Positions 1-12,727 are shown, numbered from the stretch's first letter. The stretch: DNA of 64,000 nucleotides from Sipunculus nudus (GCA_026874595.1 CM049307.1:25521079-25585078), one strand, 5' to 3'. Notes: generated from the letters alone by a model not told the origin. Program-made: numbers and translations.

Positions 1-3000
1 TATACTTATACATGAAATTATGGAGTGCATATTCATATTAGCATTCAAATACATTTGCAAAGTACAGCACCATATCTGGTATTTGTTCAGTTTCAGCCAA
101 ACAAAGTTCTTGAGAATCGAAAATAAACAAATATCACACATTTAAATAATGATCATAAGTACCTGGTTTTATGAATTTTATTTATATTCAAAAATAAAAC
201 TATAATATTCACTTTGGACTACCTTCACATCAAACCACACTAGACATAGCAAGAGCCTTATGACAATTATTTACATTACACAAATCATAATGAGAACTTG
301 TCTAAGATCTGATTTTTTATCATATTCAAATTTTTTATTAAAAAAAATGTATCAGAAAAAAATTTGAAGTATCTCAGCTATGAAACCATTATAAGTGTAA
401 AAAATAACCCAAGGATAAGAATACCCCATAAATTATACAAGGAGAAAACTAGAGATGGGCAAGTTTAATTTTTTTAACTGAAAAATATGAACCAGTAATA
501 TAAATTTCTATTATTTACATAGTCTTGTGACAGCTGTTACAGCCAAGTGTCTGAATGTCATAAGTGAAACATATTGACATCTTTAGTCAGTACTTGTCCG
601 AGTAAAATTAAAACATTTTGACATATTTTAACTTTTTTTTTAATTTGAAATAAATATAAATTAACAAGCTAAAACACTTGGAAAAGACTTGGAAATTTAG
701 ATTTATATTATCAACTGCATCTTTGTCAATCATTAATTTCCTTCATATAACCCCTAATAGTATAGAACAATATAATTTAATAATTTTTATGCCCCCGCCA
801 CAAAGTGGCCGGGGCATATAGTTTTACCCATGTCCATCCTTCCGTCCTTCCGTCATTCCGAAATCAAACAGTTGTACGGACTTTTTTTCGCAATGCCTGC
901 AGATATTGGCCTGATTTTTGGTGTGTGGGCAGATAATGACCAGTTACAGATCGAGTTCATGTTTTGTCCCGGTTGACCTACTTTTGACTGTTTTATGGCT
1001 CCTAAACTTAGAAAATTTCATGAAAAATAGAAATTTTCATGACATATACACATGTACGGACTTTTTTTTGCAATGCCTGCAGATATTGGCCAGATTTTTG
1101 GTGTGTGGGCAGATAATGACCAGTTACAGATCAAGTTCGCGTTTCGTCCCATTTGACCTACTTTTGACCATTTTACGGCTCCTTAACTTAGAAAATTTCA
1201 TGAAAAATATAAATTTTCATGACAAATACACATGTACTGACTTTTTTTCACAGTGGCTGCAGATATTGGCCTGATTTTTGGTGCATGGGCAGATAATGAC
1301 CTCTTACAGATCGAGTTCATGTTTTGTCTCAGTTGACCTACTTTTTGACTGTTTGACGGTGCCCTAACATAGAAAATTTCATAGAAAATATAAATTTCAT
1401 GACAAGTGCACATGTACAGACTTTTTTTCGCAATGACTGCAGATACAGCCCTGATTTTTGGTGTGTGGGCAGATAATGACCATCTACAGATCAAATTCTT
1501 GTTTTGTCCCAGTTGACCTACTTTTGACCTTGACTGCTCCTGAATATAGAAAGTTTAATGAAAAATAGAAATTTTCATAACAAATGCATATGTATGGACT
1601 TTTTTTCCGCAATGCCTGCACTCGGATACCACCCTGATTTTTTATGTGTGGGCAGATAATGACCAGTTACAGATCGAGTTCATGTTTCGTCCCCATTGAC
1701 CTTCTTTTGACCATACAATACCTCCTGAACTTAAAAAATTTTACAAAATTTAACAAATGTTTCTTATTTGCCCCAGGCGGGGGCATTCGTGTCATTCCGA
1801 CACATCTAGTTTTCATTATTAAAATTGAAAAGAAAAATACCAATGGTGACTCAATAGTGTTACTTAGAATATATTTTCATCCATCCATACAAAATCCATA
1901 AAACATCAGTAACTGCAAGGTAATTCCCTGTTAGTGTTACTCATCAATTGTCAAATTCCTTTTCTATTGATTATTATAGACCTATAAAACTTTATTTATT
2001 CATTGTATATTGTTATGCTGTTGGTCTAAACAACTAATAGATGAGCTGGGTTGGACACCTGGATCAGCTGTGGCCAGCAATAAGCTGCCCAGCTGCAAGT
2101 ATATGCCCCTCGTCAAGGGTGCATAATTGGCCTGAAAGGTCAATTTGGGGACATACAGGTGACTGAAGAGGGACTGTGTAGAGCCTGGGTCTGACATGGT
2201 CTCATAAAAACTTTAATAAAAGCTCCAGTTTTTGGCCAATTTTTTTCAACTTTCAAAACTAACAAGCTGAAATCCTTATTTCTGCATGATATGAAAATTA
2301 TATCAACACTGCTTACAGGAAACAAACATGCCATGATCAAAATTAGGCAAAATTTAAGGTACTGATTTTATATTTTTGCTAATAACTTATAAAATTTGAA
2401 AAATTCAAAACTAATTTTGCATATACAACTGAATCTTAATTAAATAATGTTATATCCCTGACAAAAAAAATCTCTAGCTTCAGCAATTTTCATGTTAAGG
2501 GAGTAAATATATTTTTTGTTTACAAAGTGCATTATGTTCGGGCCCATAACTTAAAACAATTTTGCAATACTCACATCATTCCTGGCATGTGCATAGAGTC
2601 TAAATAGAAGAACATGTATATTTTATATGATCAAAGTCAGATCAGTGGTTTTGATATTAGGCAGTCTTGAAGTGTAACAATGGGTTTTTAATTGAAAATT
2701 AAAGTTTTTTCTTAACATCTCAAAGGAATCAAATTCTAGTGACCAAACTTTTGGTATGGTAGGGGGGTTTGGGGGACATCTAACTGTATGCCAAATTTTT
2801 TTGAGCTGAGAGCTGGCCTGGGAAGCTGGGGAGCTGAGCTCTAGCAAACTGCATAACACTTGCTTGATCTAAACAAAACTTTCCATGGTGCTTGAAAAAT
2901 GGAATAAAATCAACAGTTTTTGATCAACTGGTTTCAAATTTCAGATGTTTAGAAATTAATTGGTTATGGCAATATGCTGTGAAAATTAAATCCACAGCAG

Positions 3001-3612
3001 TTATAGGAGAAAAAGGTGCCATGGTCAAATCTGGGCAAAATTTAAGGTACTGATTTAATATTTATGCTAATAACTAATAAAATTTAAAAAAATCAGGTCT
3101 AATTTTTGGTATACAATTGAATCTTGACTAAATATAGTTATATACCTGAATGAAAGTCTCTAGCTTCAGAAATTCTCAAGTTAAGGGAGTAAATATATTT
3201 CCTGAATTTTTACAAAGTTCATTATGTTTGGGCCCATTACTTCAAGACTTTTAAAAAATATTGAACTAATGTCTAATATGTACATAGGAAATATATGGAG
3301 GAATTAATATATCAAATATGGTAAATATCAGGTCAGTGGTTTTGATATTAGGCAGTCTTGAAGGGTAACAATAGGTTTTTAATGGAAAATTGAGGTTTTT
3401 CCTTAATTATTCGAAGGAATGTAGTCCTATAGTTACCCAATTTTCTGTATGGTAGGAGATTTTGGGGACATCTAAAGGAATACAAAATTTCCGATTTGTA
3501 GGTCCAACGGTTTCAAAACGTGCCAGTTTGACGGACGGAAGGACAGACGGACGGACAGCCGACGGACAAAGGACCACGACTATAGCTCAGGTGACTTATA
3601 GTCAGCTAAGCT
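1..3612. mobile_element. Dispersed element X1 (left end outside the window)
   Basis: Homologous along its length to X2 (54,500-56,634): for example, the stretches around 130-230 and 2,190-2,400 match those around 54,630-54,720 and 55,230-55,420. The interior contains a roughly 700-bp unit present twice (about 2,200-2,870 and 2,900-3,600). The right end has a GACGGAC-rich run and then the 29-nt hairpin at 3584-3612, whose arms start AGCTCAG and end AAGCT. Relative to X2 it has an extra ~1 kb insertion (789-1809) and about 440 bp more at 260-700. No long ORF is present, so it is non-autonomous. Confidence 0.7.
789..1809 (+). mobile_element. Helitron-like element H1 with five 180-bp tandem units, inserted in X1
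   Basis: Begins with a hairpin ATGCCCCCGCCAC / GTGGCCGGGGCAT (789-817, one mismatch). It carries about five copies of a 180-bp unit, with landmarks GCCTGCAGATATTGG near 895, 1075, 1255, 1435 and 1614. It ends in a small hairpin GTGTC / GACAC at 1789-1803, two bases before CTAG at 1806-1809 and a T-run. The related element X2 lacks this whole block at the matching place, so its limits are supported by a filled-versus-empty comparison. Tandem cores and a hairpin before CTAG are features of non-autonomous Helitron/Helentron elements. Confidence 0.65.
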
Positions 3613-3919
3613 AAAAAATCAGAAATTGTAGGTGGTGCCACCAAGATTGTGCAGCATGTACAGACCATCAGTCCCAATGATCATAGTAAGTTTTGTGAAA
3701 ATCCACACAATGGTTCAGGAGATAAAAGCTTCTGAGTGTTTTTCTATAATCAGCTCTAAAATGTAGAAAAATGGGTCAAGATCACGAATCTTTGAACTTG
3801 ACCGAGATTTTATCGATATGCATCTTCAGTGATGAAATAAATTTCCAACGGTAAATCCTTTTAGAGATATTCGCTCACAAGTTAAAGTTAACAGACGCCG
3901 GATGGACAGACGCCGGATG
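3613..3919. repeat. Fragment of another dispersed repeat with a GGTGGTGCCACC motif
   Basis: Lies between the X1 hairpin and the inverted H1 copy. It contains an imperfect GGTGGTGCCACC near 3,632 and a phrase about an opened, saturated tract ending in two GACGCCGGATGG copies at about 3,893-3,920. It reads like the interiors of the tandem-core repeats elsewhere in this window. No gene was seen. Confidence 0.4.
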
Positions 3920-4274
3920 GGACGAAACGCAAACTCGATCTGTAACTGGTCAATATCTGCCCACACACCATAAATCAGGCCAATATCTGCAGGCATTGCG
4001 AAAAAAAGTCTGTACATGTATATTTGTCATGAAATTTATATTTTTCATGAAATTTTCTAAGTTTAGGAGCCTTAAAACTGTCAAAAGTAAGTCAACAGGG
4101 ACGAAACGCAAACTTGATCTGTAACTGGTCATTAACTGCCCACACACCAGAAAATCAGGCCAATATCTGCAGGCATTGTGAAAAAAAGTCTGTACAACTG
4201 TTTGATTTCAGAAAGACGGAACCACTGAATGACGGACATGGGTAAAACTATATGCCACTTTGAGGTGGGGGCAT
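3920..4274 (-). mobile_element. Truncated inverted copy of H1
   Basis: In reverse orientation this shows the same start (ATGCCCCC, at 4274), the same leader into a GACTTTTTTTC segment, and two 180-bp units (landmarks at about 3,989 and 4,170). The CTAG end is missing; the copy breaks off near 3,920 beside GACGCCGGATGG repeats. It faces the intact H1 2.1 kb away. Confidence 0.65.
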
Positions 4275-4275
4275 A

Positions 4276-4977
4276 AAAAGTCCAACTACAGTATGCCAGG
4301 TATAATTCGAACAAAAGGCCAAGTATAATATGTCAGGTTTATTGCAGACGAAAGTCCAACTACAGAATGCCAGGTATATCCAAAACATAAGGCCACCTAC
4401 AGTATACCAGGTATATTGTTGACAAAAGGCCAACTACAATATGCCAGGTATATTGAAAAGAAAATTCCAACTACAATATGCAAAATTTACTGTGACGAAT
4501 AGTTTAACTACAGTATGCCAAGTATATTGTGAAGAAGAGTCCAACTACAGTATGCCAAGTTTATTGTGAAGAAAAGTCCAACAACAGTGTGCTAGGTATA
4601 TTGCAGACAAAAATCAAACTACAGTGTGCCAGGTATATCCAAAACAAAAGGCCATCTACAGTATACCAGGTATATTGTTGACAAAAGGCCAACTAAAATA
4701 TGCCAGGTACATTTAAAAGAAAATTCCAACTACAATATGCAAAATTTACTGTGAAGAAATTTTACAGTATGCCAAGTATATTGTGAAGAAAAGTCCAACT
4801 ACAGTATGCCTAGTATATTGTGAAGAAAAGTCCAACTAGAGTATGCCAAGTATATTGTGAAGAAAAGTCTAACCACTGTATGCCAGGTATATTGTGAAGA
4901 AAAGTCCAACTACAATATGCCAAGTTTATTGTGAAGAAAAGTCTAACTACAGTATGCCAGGTATATTGCAGACAAAG
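4276..4977. repeat. Minisatellite, 37-bp unit, about 19 copies
   Basis: Repeated units built around CCAACTACAGTATGCCAG, then GTATATTGTGAAG, occur every 37 bp. A higher-order duplication is visible: the block at about 4,345-4,580 is repeated with few changes at about 4,610-4,830. The array begins directly at the outer end of the inverted H1 copy. Confidence 0.9.
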
Positions 4978-5377
4978 TATATAAGACATCAGTAAGGTTG
5001 CAATATAAGGGACTGCCCACTTGTGTATATGAGCCTTATCATTTACAACGGTTTTACTTTTCGCAATAATTATCCTTTCGCAAGTATTGTGAATATATAT
5101 ATCTGAAACTCTTGGGAACAAAAAGCCAACCACACTATGCAAATACCTGGAAATGTCCTAAAGCAGGAAATGTTCGAAGGAAGAAATAGCAAAATAGAGA
5201 TGAACAGTGTATATAAATATATATCTTAAAGTTTATTAGTTTGGCATTGCCTGTTATAGCTATGTATTACTACATTAATTTAAATGAATGCATTTTGAAT
5301 TGTTAAAACAATGCTATTTTACAATATATCTAAACACAATGAATAGCCTACTAAATAAAACTTTAATGTATTCCTAC

Positions 5378-5531
5378 CTTCAAATGTCTCTTCCAGAGCC
5401 TTAATTTCTTCAGATGTAAAGTCTGCCATACCAAACTTAGGCCTTACATCTGGGGTCCAGCTTTTAATGATACCCAAAGCCTCAGCAAGACTGTCTTTTG
5501 TTTCATTTTGTAAAACGAATACTGCTACCAC
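5378..5531 (-). CDS. Exon D of the MULE/CaRF-like gene, transposase-core fragment
   Basis: This exon has a clean 3' splice site (TATTTTCAG) and a GTAGGA donor around 51 codons. The residues include LAEALGIIKSWTP, then PKFGMADFTSEEIKALEETF. This matches the MULE transposase-like pattern in which a W-x-P-x-x-x-P-K-F segment is followed by M-x-D and an amphipathic helix ending near a catalytic acidic residue. The exons expected before it (first catalytic Asp) and after it were not found. Confidence 0.6.
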
Positions 5532-7439
5532 CTGAAAATATGTATGTGTAACAGACATGGGTTAATATCAATTTGCTATAGCAAGAGTAATATTTATAGG
5601 ACAATACAGCTTTATAAAATGTTATTATGTACATCAGATAAAAGAGTGTAATAGCTATTGAGTATTGATCACAGTGATGTAGTAACATTATGCATATTAC
5701 TTCAATTTTCCTGCTACTTCATTATGTATATAAGCTGGAGAGACTTTCCCCTTATCCAGTGATTACTAGGATGTATCTATTTTTAGAATCTGTGCTCCTG
5801 GAGTTGCTCCTGGCCATGTTGATCATTTATCAGCTGTGTTACTGTTTTTAAGACAGTACTAAACTGAACAAGACAAACCACCAACCAAAAGCATTCATCA
5901 TTATACCATTTACTGTTATTTTTTGTATGTGATGCTTATAATCTCTTGCCACTACTACTTTTTATAGTAATAATATGAATGTTTTAATAGTGAACAGAAC
6001 ATATATGATGCTTGCACTTTTTTAAACTAATAGCTAAACTATACAGGACCCATATGTCACTTATTTCTTTTAAATTTCTGAAACTTTTCATGTTATTTCA
6101 AACAAACAATATAAATATGAAATAGTTACAGGGAATGCAAGTATTAAAGCTACAAGTAAAAATGATTTTTTTTTTTATTTTGCTGAAATGATTTGTACAT
6201 TCCAATCTTATACAGAAGAATCTTAAATGGGCTTCAAGTCATCAGGGGTCAAAATGCGAAAACAAAGTTATATTATTCATTGGAGGGAATTAGTTTTGGA
6301 ACCAGATTCCCTCCAAAGAAAAAGCATACCCTCATTTTGTACTTGCATTAGTGCCTTCAGTGTCTTTACCTCTTTGTCATTATATAAGCTTACAATGCAG
6401 CAAACTTAAATAAAAATTGATATAATGTTTAAATATTATCATAAAACAACTGTATTAAATCATTCAGTATAAAGGGGCCGGACAGACTGAATGTGCCAGG
6501 GGGACCTGTGCCAAAGGAGTCTCATTGTCAAGGCGACCACAACCAGGCCACCACCCTTCCATGTGTCAGGCCAAAGGACAGTTGGGAGAATTTGTCCCCG
6601 GGGTGTCACAGTGACTGGTTTGGAGATCATAAAGGAACTAATATCACATGAGCTTCTGGTGGGTCTTTCAAAGGCAGTCAACAATTATTTTCTTTGTCCA
6701 AGTTTTCAGAAAATCTTTTATTTAAATTTAAATTATTTTAAATTGTGCATATCTTTTTTATCTTTGGATGAAACAAGAATAAACTGGGTTTCCAATCATG
6801 CAGCTCAAAAAATAATATATTGGTCGGTAAGACAGAGATAGTGTTGGTTGGAAAACCAGAAGCAGAAAAAAACTGGGTGAATGTTTTTTTAGACACTTTT
6901 CTTTGAAAAAGACGTCAATGAATGTACAATTCATCATAGTCCAAGGTTTTCCAGCCAACAGGGCCATGCCTACAGACCTTTATCATAGAATCTTGAAAAA
7001 GAAAGTGAAAGGTGAATTTTGCTAAACACCATTGGAAGTATTTTGGTATATGTTGAAAAGTGAACAGTGCTGCTGATTCCCCCCAATAGATTGGGATTCA
7101 ACTGAACATTTTTATATTCCCAGCTGGGAACTGTGTTAGGCATTTAGATTTTCCGTTGTCAAAAATATTAATTCCTCATGAATTCTATACATTTTGACCC
7201 CTGGTAATAGATGTACATCATGTCAGCATTTTTGTGATGTGCAGCTGAAGATATGTGCTGATGACCAGTGGGTTGGATTAAAATAAATTTGATATTTAAC
7301 AGTGGTGACTGGCCAGGACTGAGAGGAATGTTAATTGGTAGTTCACAGAAGCCGTTTTCAAATGGAGATCTGATGCATGTTAAACAGAATCTAACAATAA
7401 TTTGAGGATTTGGGTGGCTTCCCCCCCAAAAAAAAAGTG

Positions 7440-7650
7440 TTATCCAAGACTTAACTAAGCTGATACACTTCCCCTTGCCACCAAACTCTCAGAACCTGTC
7501 CTCAGAATACTCTCTTGTTGTATGCCCACACCCTTATCAAACCCTGACCAGTATATTTCTCCAATTTTCTCAAAACTGCCCATGGGGGCTGCCATTTTGT
7601 TTACACATTAAAACCCAGATATCACATGTCACATGTTATAATTATGGGTA
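7440..7650. repeat. Dispersed repeat R1, copy 1
   Basis: Shares long stretches with 51,010-51,160, including CATGGGGGCTGCCATT and the phrase ending in TATGGGTATAC. It lies in the inferred intron between exons C and D of the MULE/CaRF-like gene. No coding signal was seen. Confidence 0.6.
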
Positions 7651-8504
7651 TACTTTTAGTGTCCATAATTATGTATTTTTGTGGCATAAAAGTATTTTGA
7701 CTTATCAAAAAAAGGTGAAACTTGCTCAACAAGGAGAAATGTATGCTAAAAACCAACCTGGTAGATATAAAGCAGTTTCTCTCCAGGCACAGTGCTATCC
7801 CTGCCATTTTCCACCTCTTTCTCTCTGTGTGGTGAGAAAACATCCTGAAGCTGAACCTGCTCTCCTCACCTACGTTTCACTAAGGGAACATCCTCTGCAG
7901 ATGAGGTGTAGGCTCTGAAAAAGCTGTGGTCACTTGGGCTGAGTTCTGCAAGCAATTTCTTCACATTGCCTTGGTCTATCCTTGCTTTTGTCTTGATCAA
8001 CAAAAATTAGTGTACACTACTTAAGGCTTATACTACTATTTAACTTTAAATTTCAATCCATATCTGATATTTCAGGGCTACAAACCAGCATTTACTGATT
8101 GATGCACAATTGGGTCTACAGGAGAGAAAACCAACATGACCTGTAATGATTTATCATTCCCCTGAATTTTTATTTAAAAATTAATCTAATTTTGTAATTT
8201 ATTTACAAGTATTGTATCAAACATAAATGTTACAATATGTAGAAAAGTGAATTAATATCAAACATTGAGTAAACTGTAAAAATAAGAACATGGGAGATTG
8301 TAGACAGAATAGGGTATCAATATTTATCACAGTTTTATTCTGAAGACAATGCAAAATATGATGCTACTGAATATTTTCACTGATCAAGGGGGCCATCACT
8401 AACCACCTTATAACTGACCTCCCTCAAAACTGCTGAAAAAATCAGGTGGTTCAACATTTACCTATAAATATAAAAATATATACTGGTATATCTCATTAAC
8501 TCAC

Positions 8505-8654
8505 CTGTCTGCCCAGGTGTAAATTATGCTCATCCTGTGATGGGAAGGAGCAGACATACTTCATTTCAACCGTAATATCAGTCGTTCCGGAGTCTAGGGC
8601 TTGCTGCAGCTTTCTCTTCATTAGAAACTTGCCTTCATATGATCCTTAACAAAC
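8505..8654 (-). pseudogene. Exon C of the MULE/CaRF-like gene, with in-frame TAA at codon 3
   Basis: The strong acceptor (a T-rich tract ending in GTGCACAG) and the GTGAGT donor bound 150 nt, a multiple of three. In the frame carrying the family-like YVCSFPSQDEHNLH segment (Pro-Ser then His-x-x-His), codon 3 is TAA. A weaker acceptor ten bases downstream (TTAAG) removes the stop but leaves the upstream exon out of phase. Either the gene is broken here or it uses an unseen splice choice. Confidence 0.5.
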
Positions 8655-10309
8655 CTGTGCACAGAAAACAAAAATATGACCTAATTTGTTGATTAAATCT
8701 AAAACTAGATTAAGGGCAGATTTTACACAGTTTGTCTAATCAGTCCTGCTCCAGATGCCCCCGACACACTAGCCATGAATACACAACTCCGAAGGCATCT
8801 ATATTGCACCAATAAAGGTATGTACTACAAGGCCATGATCCTACCTGTTGCATTGATATGGTGGTAAACAGCCTATATATTATCTTAAAATTAGGATATG
8901 GGAGATAATTTAGCACATAAGAGTACATGTGAACACAAACCAAAGTGTAAATCTGTCTATACGATAATGAATCATTTCCTGTATCATGCACAATTTAGCT
9001 TTCATTCAGTAACATGATCAAGCCATTCCTGTGTTCAGGCCGTCAGAAATTCAACAAAAATGCAGAGGGATTTTCCAATATGCTGAATGAAACTGCATGT
9101 TTCTAGCACTAGGTAGATGTTCTTAAAATGTATACTAAAACAGCCAATGATGGGTCTGGTTTATGTCAAATGACAGCATACTTGTCAGCCATTAGGAAAA
9201 TTTAAGAATGATGAAAATATTTGCATCCTCATTACGCATTACAGTGCGGTCCTTGAGATAAGATGTTAAGGCACTCTGACGCTGTAATGTGAAATGCCTG
9301 CACTCAATTACAGGCGAATAACTGTACATGGTCAGTTCAGTACTGACATAGAGTGGACTTTACATAACTTATATATATGTAGTGTCATATATGTGGCTGG
9401 ACAACCAAAAATTTACATGCACACAAGTTTCAGACAGTAATTATGCAAAAATTTAATTTATTCACTGACAGTAATTATATATGTAAACAACTATACTTCT
9501 TCATTGACAAGTATTTGGTGCAACTTTTCTTCATGAAAATAATTGTAAAATGTATGACACTTCATTTTATTTTTGCCCTGTTGATAAATAGAAAAGCATG
9601 GTAGTAAAATAATATTCTCCTTGTACAAGTTCTAAATAATGAACGTTTAATAAAATATGGCAAAACATACTTATTTTACAGACCAAATTCATGGATGGCC
9701 TATGCTGACTATCTTAAAGGCACATATAACATTTCAATTATATGTCAATTGTCTCATATTATTTGTTCACTCTGGTTGAATACAAAAGTTTCCCAGCAAA
9801 AGAATCCTGACACATGAACTTACTATCTTTAATTCACCTGTCTACACTTTGCAATGGTTCTCTGTGTGAGTAAACACAGTCCACATGTGTCTGTTACCAT
9901 TACAAGATCATGTGACCAGAGGTCCGACCTTTAGAATGCATGACAAGTCCCCAATAAGGAGAAGAAACATGAAAGAGGATACACACAAGAACTCTGGTTC
10001 GAAGCTTGAAAAATCTTCATTTGTATAGTTCCATGTTCCAGTCACCTGGTCAGTAGTGCTACATTTATATCTTAAGCACTAATGGCACCCGCCCCCATTC
10101 AAGCATTTTTGCCCCTTGTGTACAGAAGTTAGCAAATGGTTTTTAAAATAAAATATTGTTAGATACCATAGTGTTTAAAGGAGAACTATATTTCAAGTAT
10201 TTAACACACGTGGTATGTGAATAGGTCACTTCAAACTAGATCCACTGGTGATACACACAGATGATGGTATCACTTGTCGTATCTGATATGCCTTCAAGTG
10301 CCACATGCA
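8655..10309. other. No gene seen
   Basis: AT-rich DNA in the inferred intron between exons B and C. Apart from repeat R2 (9,845-9,940), no splice-bounded coding stretch, RNA gene or element end was recognised. Confidence 0.5.
9845..9940. repeat. Dispersed repeat R2, copy 1
   Basis: Matches 17,570-17,655: both contain TAAACACAGTCCAC, TGTGTCTG and GTGACCAGAGGTCCGA in the same order and orientation. The length of the element is unknown. Confidence 0.6.
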
Positions 10310-10600
10310 AACCAGCCTCTGTGGTCTATGTGTAGAGCAAAGGACTCAAAGCTGGGAGGTCACAAGTTCAAATCTCAAGGGAGCATCCAACCAAGTGTGG
10401 TATTCTGCAGGGTTAATGGAAAGGCTGTGCCCCACAGCTGTTTTTCACTCAAAGACTTGTTCATCTTTGTGGGCTTCTCAGTGTCACAACTGAATCACCA
10501 ATGATTACGCCCGGGCCCAAAGGTGTGGTAGACACCAGGTATAAAACGGCAGGAAATGAGTGCTGCTGGCGGGTCAAACAGTCCCAAAATAGAATAGAAC
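10310..10600 (+). mobile_element. tRNA-derived SINE-like element
   Basis: The first 75 bp read like a decayed tRNA gene. GTGGTCTATGTGTAGAGC resembles the A-box arm, AAAGGACTCAAAGC the anticodon arm, and GGTCACAAGTTCAAATCTC the B-box arm, in the right spacing. A tRNA-unrelated body follows up to an A-rich patch near 10,590-10,600. The short ORFs across it are not gene-like. Exact ends and target duplications could not be set. Confidence 0.6.
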
Positions 10601-10801
10601 TCAGGAGATATACATAGCTTAGGTTAAGGTACAGTTAAAAAATTGAGGTTAGTTACCTCCACAAATATAAACTACCAAATACATCAAATGTCAGACTATT
10701 TATGTAACTTACTAATATTAGTTTACTTTTGCTATTTATTATCTATGGCTATTCAGCATATCACTTGATATATAAAGATCAATTCATTTAGTGGATCTCA
10801 C

Positions 10802-10912
10802 CTTATATTCTGGAAATTTGATAATTTTCTTTATTTCTATTGTTGCAGGACATCCCATTTTCTTAGTAGGCTGCTGTAAACATCCGTTTCCTATGATAAT
10901 CTGTTCTTCTCT
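10802..10912 (-). CDS. Exon B of the MULE/CaRF-like gene, zinc-binding-like GCPA segment
   Basis: Read from the acceptor TTATATTCCAG to the donor GTGAGA this is 37 codons, including QPTKKMGCPATIEIKK and KFPEYK. The K-x-G-C-P-A-x-I pattern followed by F-P-x-Y is characteristic of the N-terminal region of CaRF-like/MULE proteins. Phase is 0 at both borders with this acceptor. A later AG four bases in would match the phase-1 end of exon A instead. The (TA)n tract just upstream lies in the preceding intron. Confidence 0.55.
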
Positions 10913-10934
10913 CTGGAATATAAATACAGCAATC

Positions 10935-10938
<4 letters not shown>

Positions 10939-10983
<45 letters not shown>

Positions 10984-10998
10984 TATATATATATATAT
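10939..10998. repeat. (TA)n microsatellite
   Basis: About 60 bp of TA dinucleotides with one ACAC interruption, just upstream (minus strand) of exon B of the MULE/CaRF-like gene. Confidence 0.95.
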
Positions 10999-10999
10999 T

Positions 11000-12727
11000 T
11001 GTGGTGGGAACCAACAAGCCTCCATATGGTTTAATAATGTTTTATTTCACAGAACCAAAGAGCTCAGGTCTTGAGGTGTACATTTCTGCAGTCAGCTCAC
11101 CTGTATACTAAGTGTACCACAGGGGGTCTTCTTAGTGATGGTGACATGAGCTGACTGATGCCAGACACAGCACGCCTAAAGTTTACTCCTGCACTAAAAG
11201 AGAGCGACTATAAATCACACAGTACAGGACTGCCTGCCCTGACTGCTGCTTTCTATATCAGACATGACCATGAGCCTGAATACAACAAAAACATATATTC
11301 AGCATGATAGGACACTGACTAAACATATTATAATAAAAACATTGTTATTCAAAATGCTACATATATATATATATATAAATTGGCTTGTATTAAGTTGTAA
11401 TATATCTGTTCAAAGTTAACATTTTAGAAAACCATATAAGCACACTAAGTTGAAAGGAGTACCTGTAAACAGAGGAAAAGAAGTTACTATAAGTTGAGAT
11501 TACTGAGTTGCATGGGCCTTGTCATATATTATGGTTTTTCAGGGGTGTTTTCATGTCAGTTTTTTCTTAAACTACTGCTATATTGGGGGGGGGGGATTGC
11601 ATAGGTGGATACTTTTACTGAAGCATGCACATTTAGTTCTTCTCTTTACACATAAAAGCCAGGGAAACATCATTATGTATATCTAAACTGTATTTTTTCA
11701 TGTTATTTCATCAGCTGTTTACCATGCGCCTCGCCTTGGTCTCCTTCCATTTTCTCTTCATTGTGAGCCCCTTATCTCATCCATGTTGGCAAATGTACGA
11801 CTTCCTTCCCATGAAGATAAAGGGTACACTGTCATACTTCAAGGACAGCCCATTCTGTTTTCTAGCAGACAGCTGCCAGTTAATCTTTGCAGATGAAGGG
11901 ATTTCTAATAAAAAAGTATAAAATATTATTTTTAAAATACATGAGGATAAAAGCAACATACAGCTATTTCTCACTCTCTTATGTTTAGCTGACATTGTGT
12001 TTTACTGAAAATTCATTGATCAGTGGTAACCATTTAACTGGAAAAGAATGAAGAAATCAAACATTTCCTATTGTTGTAGTTTTATATTGTTCTCTGTATC
12101 ATTACATATTATTCACTTAAAAGTGAGCTTTGTATTTTAAGATTCAAAAATTTTTATATTTTTGTCAAGTTTCAAGTTTTTATTTGCATATTTGTCAATT
12201 AATATTGGATGTCAGCAAAATATTATATAATACTCATGTTCCGAGACAGTAAAAAAAATGGTTTTACTTCCTAGGTTATGATATTGAAAACAACATATTT
12301 TTTTAGTATCAGCTTAGGTTTATTATAAAAGTGAGTTTTGATCAGGAGACATTAATGCACCATATTAAAACTGCACTTAATTTGCCTTGTAATATCTTCA
12401 AAGAATCTTACAAGATATTATTTAAGCGAGTCACAGAGATTAAAAGTAACCTGAATAAGAGATAAGAGTTTGCAAAGAATTTTTAATAAGTTTACATTTA
12501 TGCAATACAAAAATAAATCATTGTTCTAGGGATTTTCCACCCTCAATTTTCATGGATAAATTCTTATTTGCAAACAAAAGACCAGGTCATTTGTAATGCT
12601 GCTAATATGTGTACAAATTCCCAAAAATTCTTAAATGTATGGAAAATGGACTAAATTTTGTCTTGATCATATACACTCTGGGCAAGTGGTAAGCTGATAA
12701 TTTTTAGCCCTGACTGTACAGTCTCAC
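11000..12727. other. No gene seen
   Basis: Intronic-looking AT-rich sequence between exons A and B. It contains a short (TA)n near 11,362 and a G-run near 11,585, and nothing coding was recognised. Confidence 0.5.

Noticed and set aside
918-1901. Plus-strand ORFs with the repeated phrase CGQIMTSYRSSS
   Set aside because: They are translations of the 180-bp units of H1, with the same phrase in the inverted copy near 4,100. It is non-coding repeat DNA.
10366-10385. Functional tRNA gene
   Set aside because: The tRNA-like arms are recognisable, but the stems are decayed and joined to a SINE-like body, so this is not an active tRNA gene.
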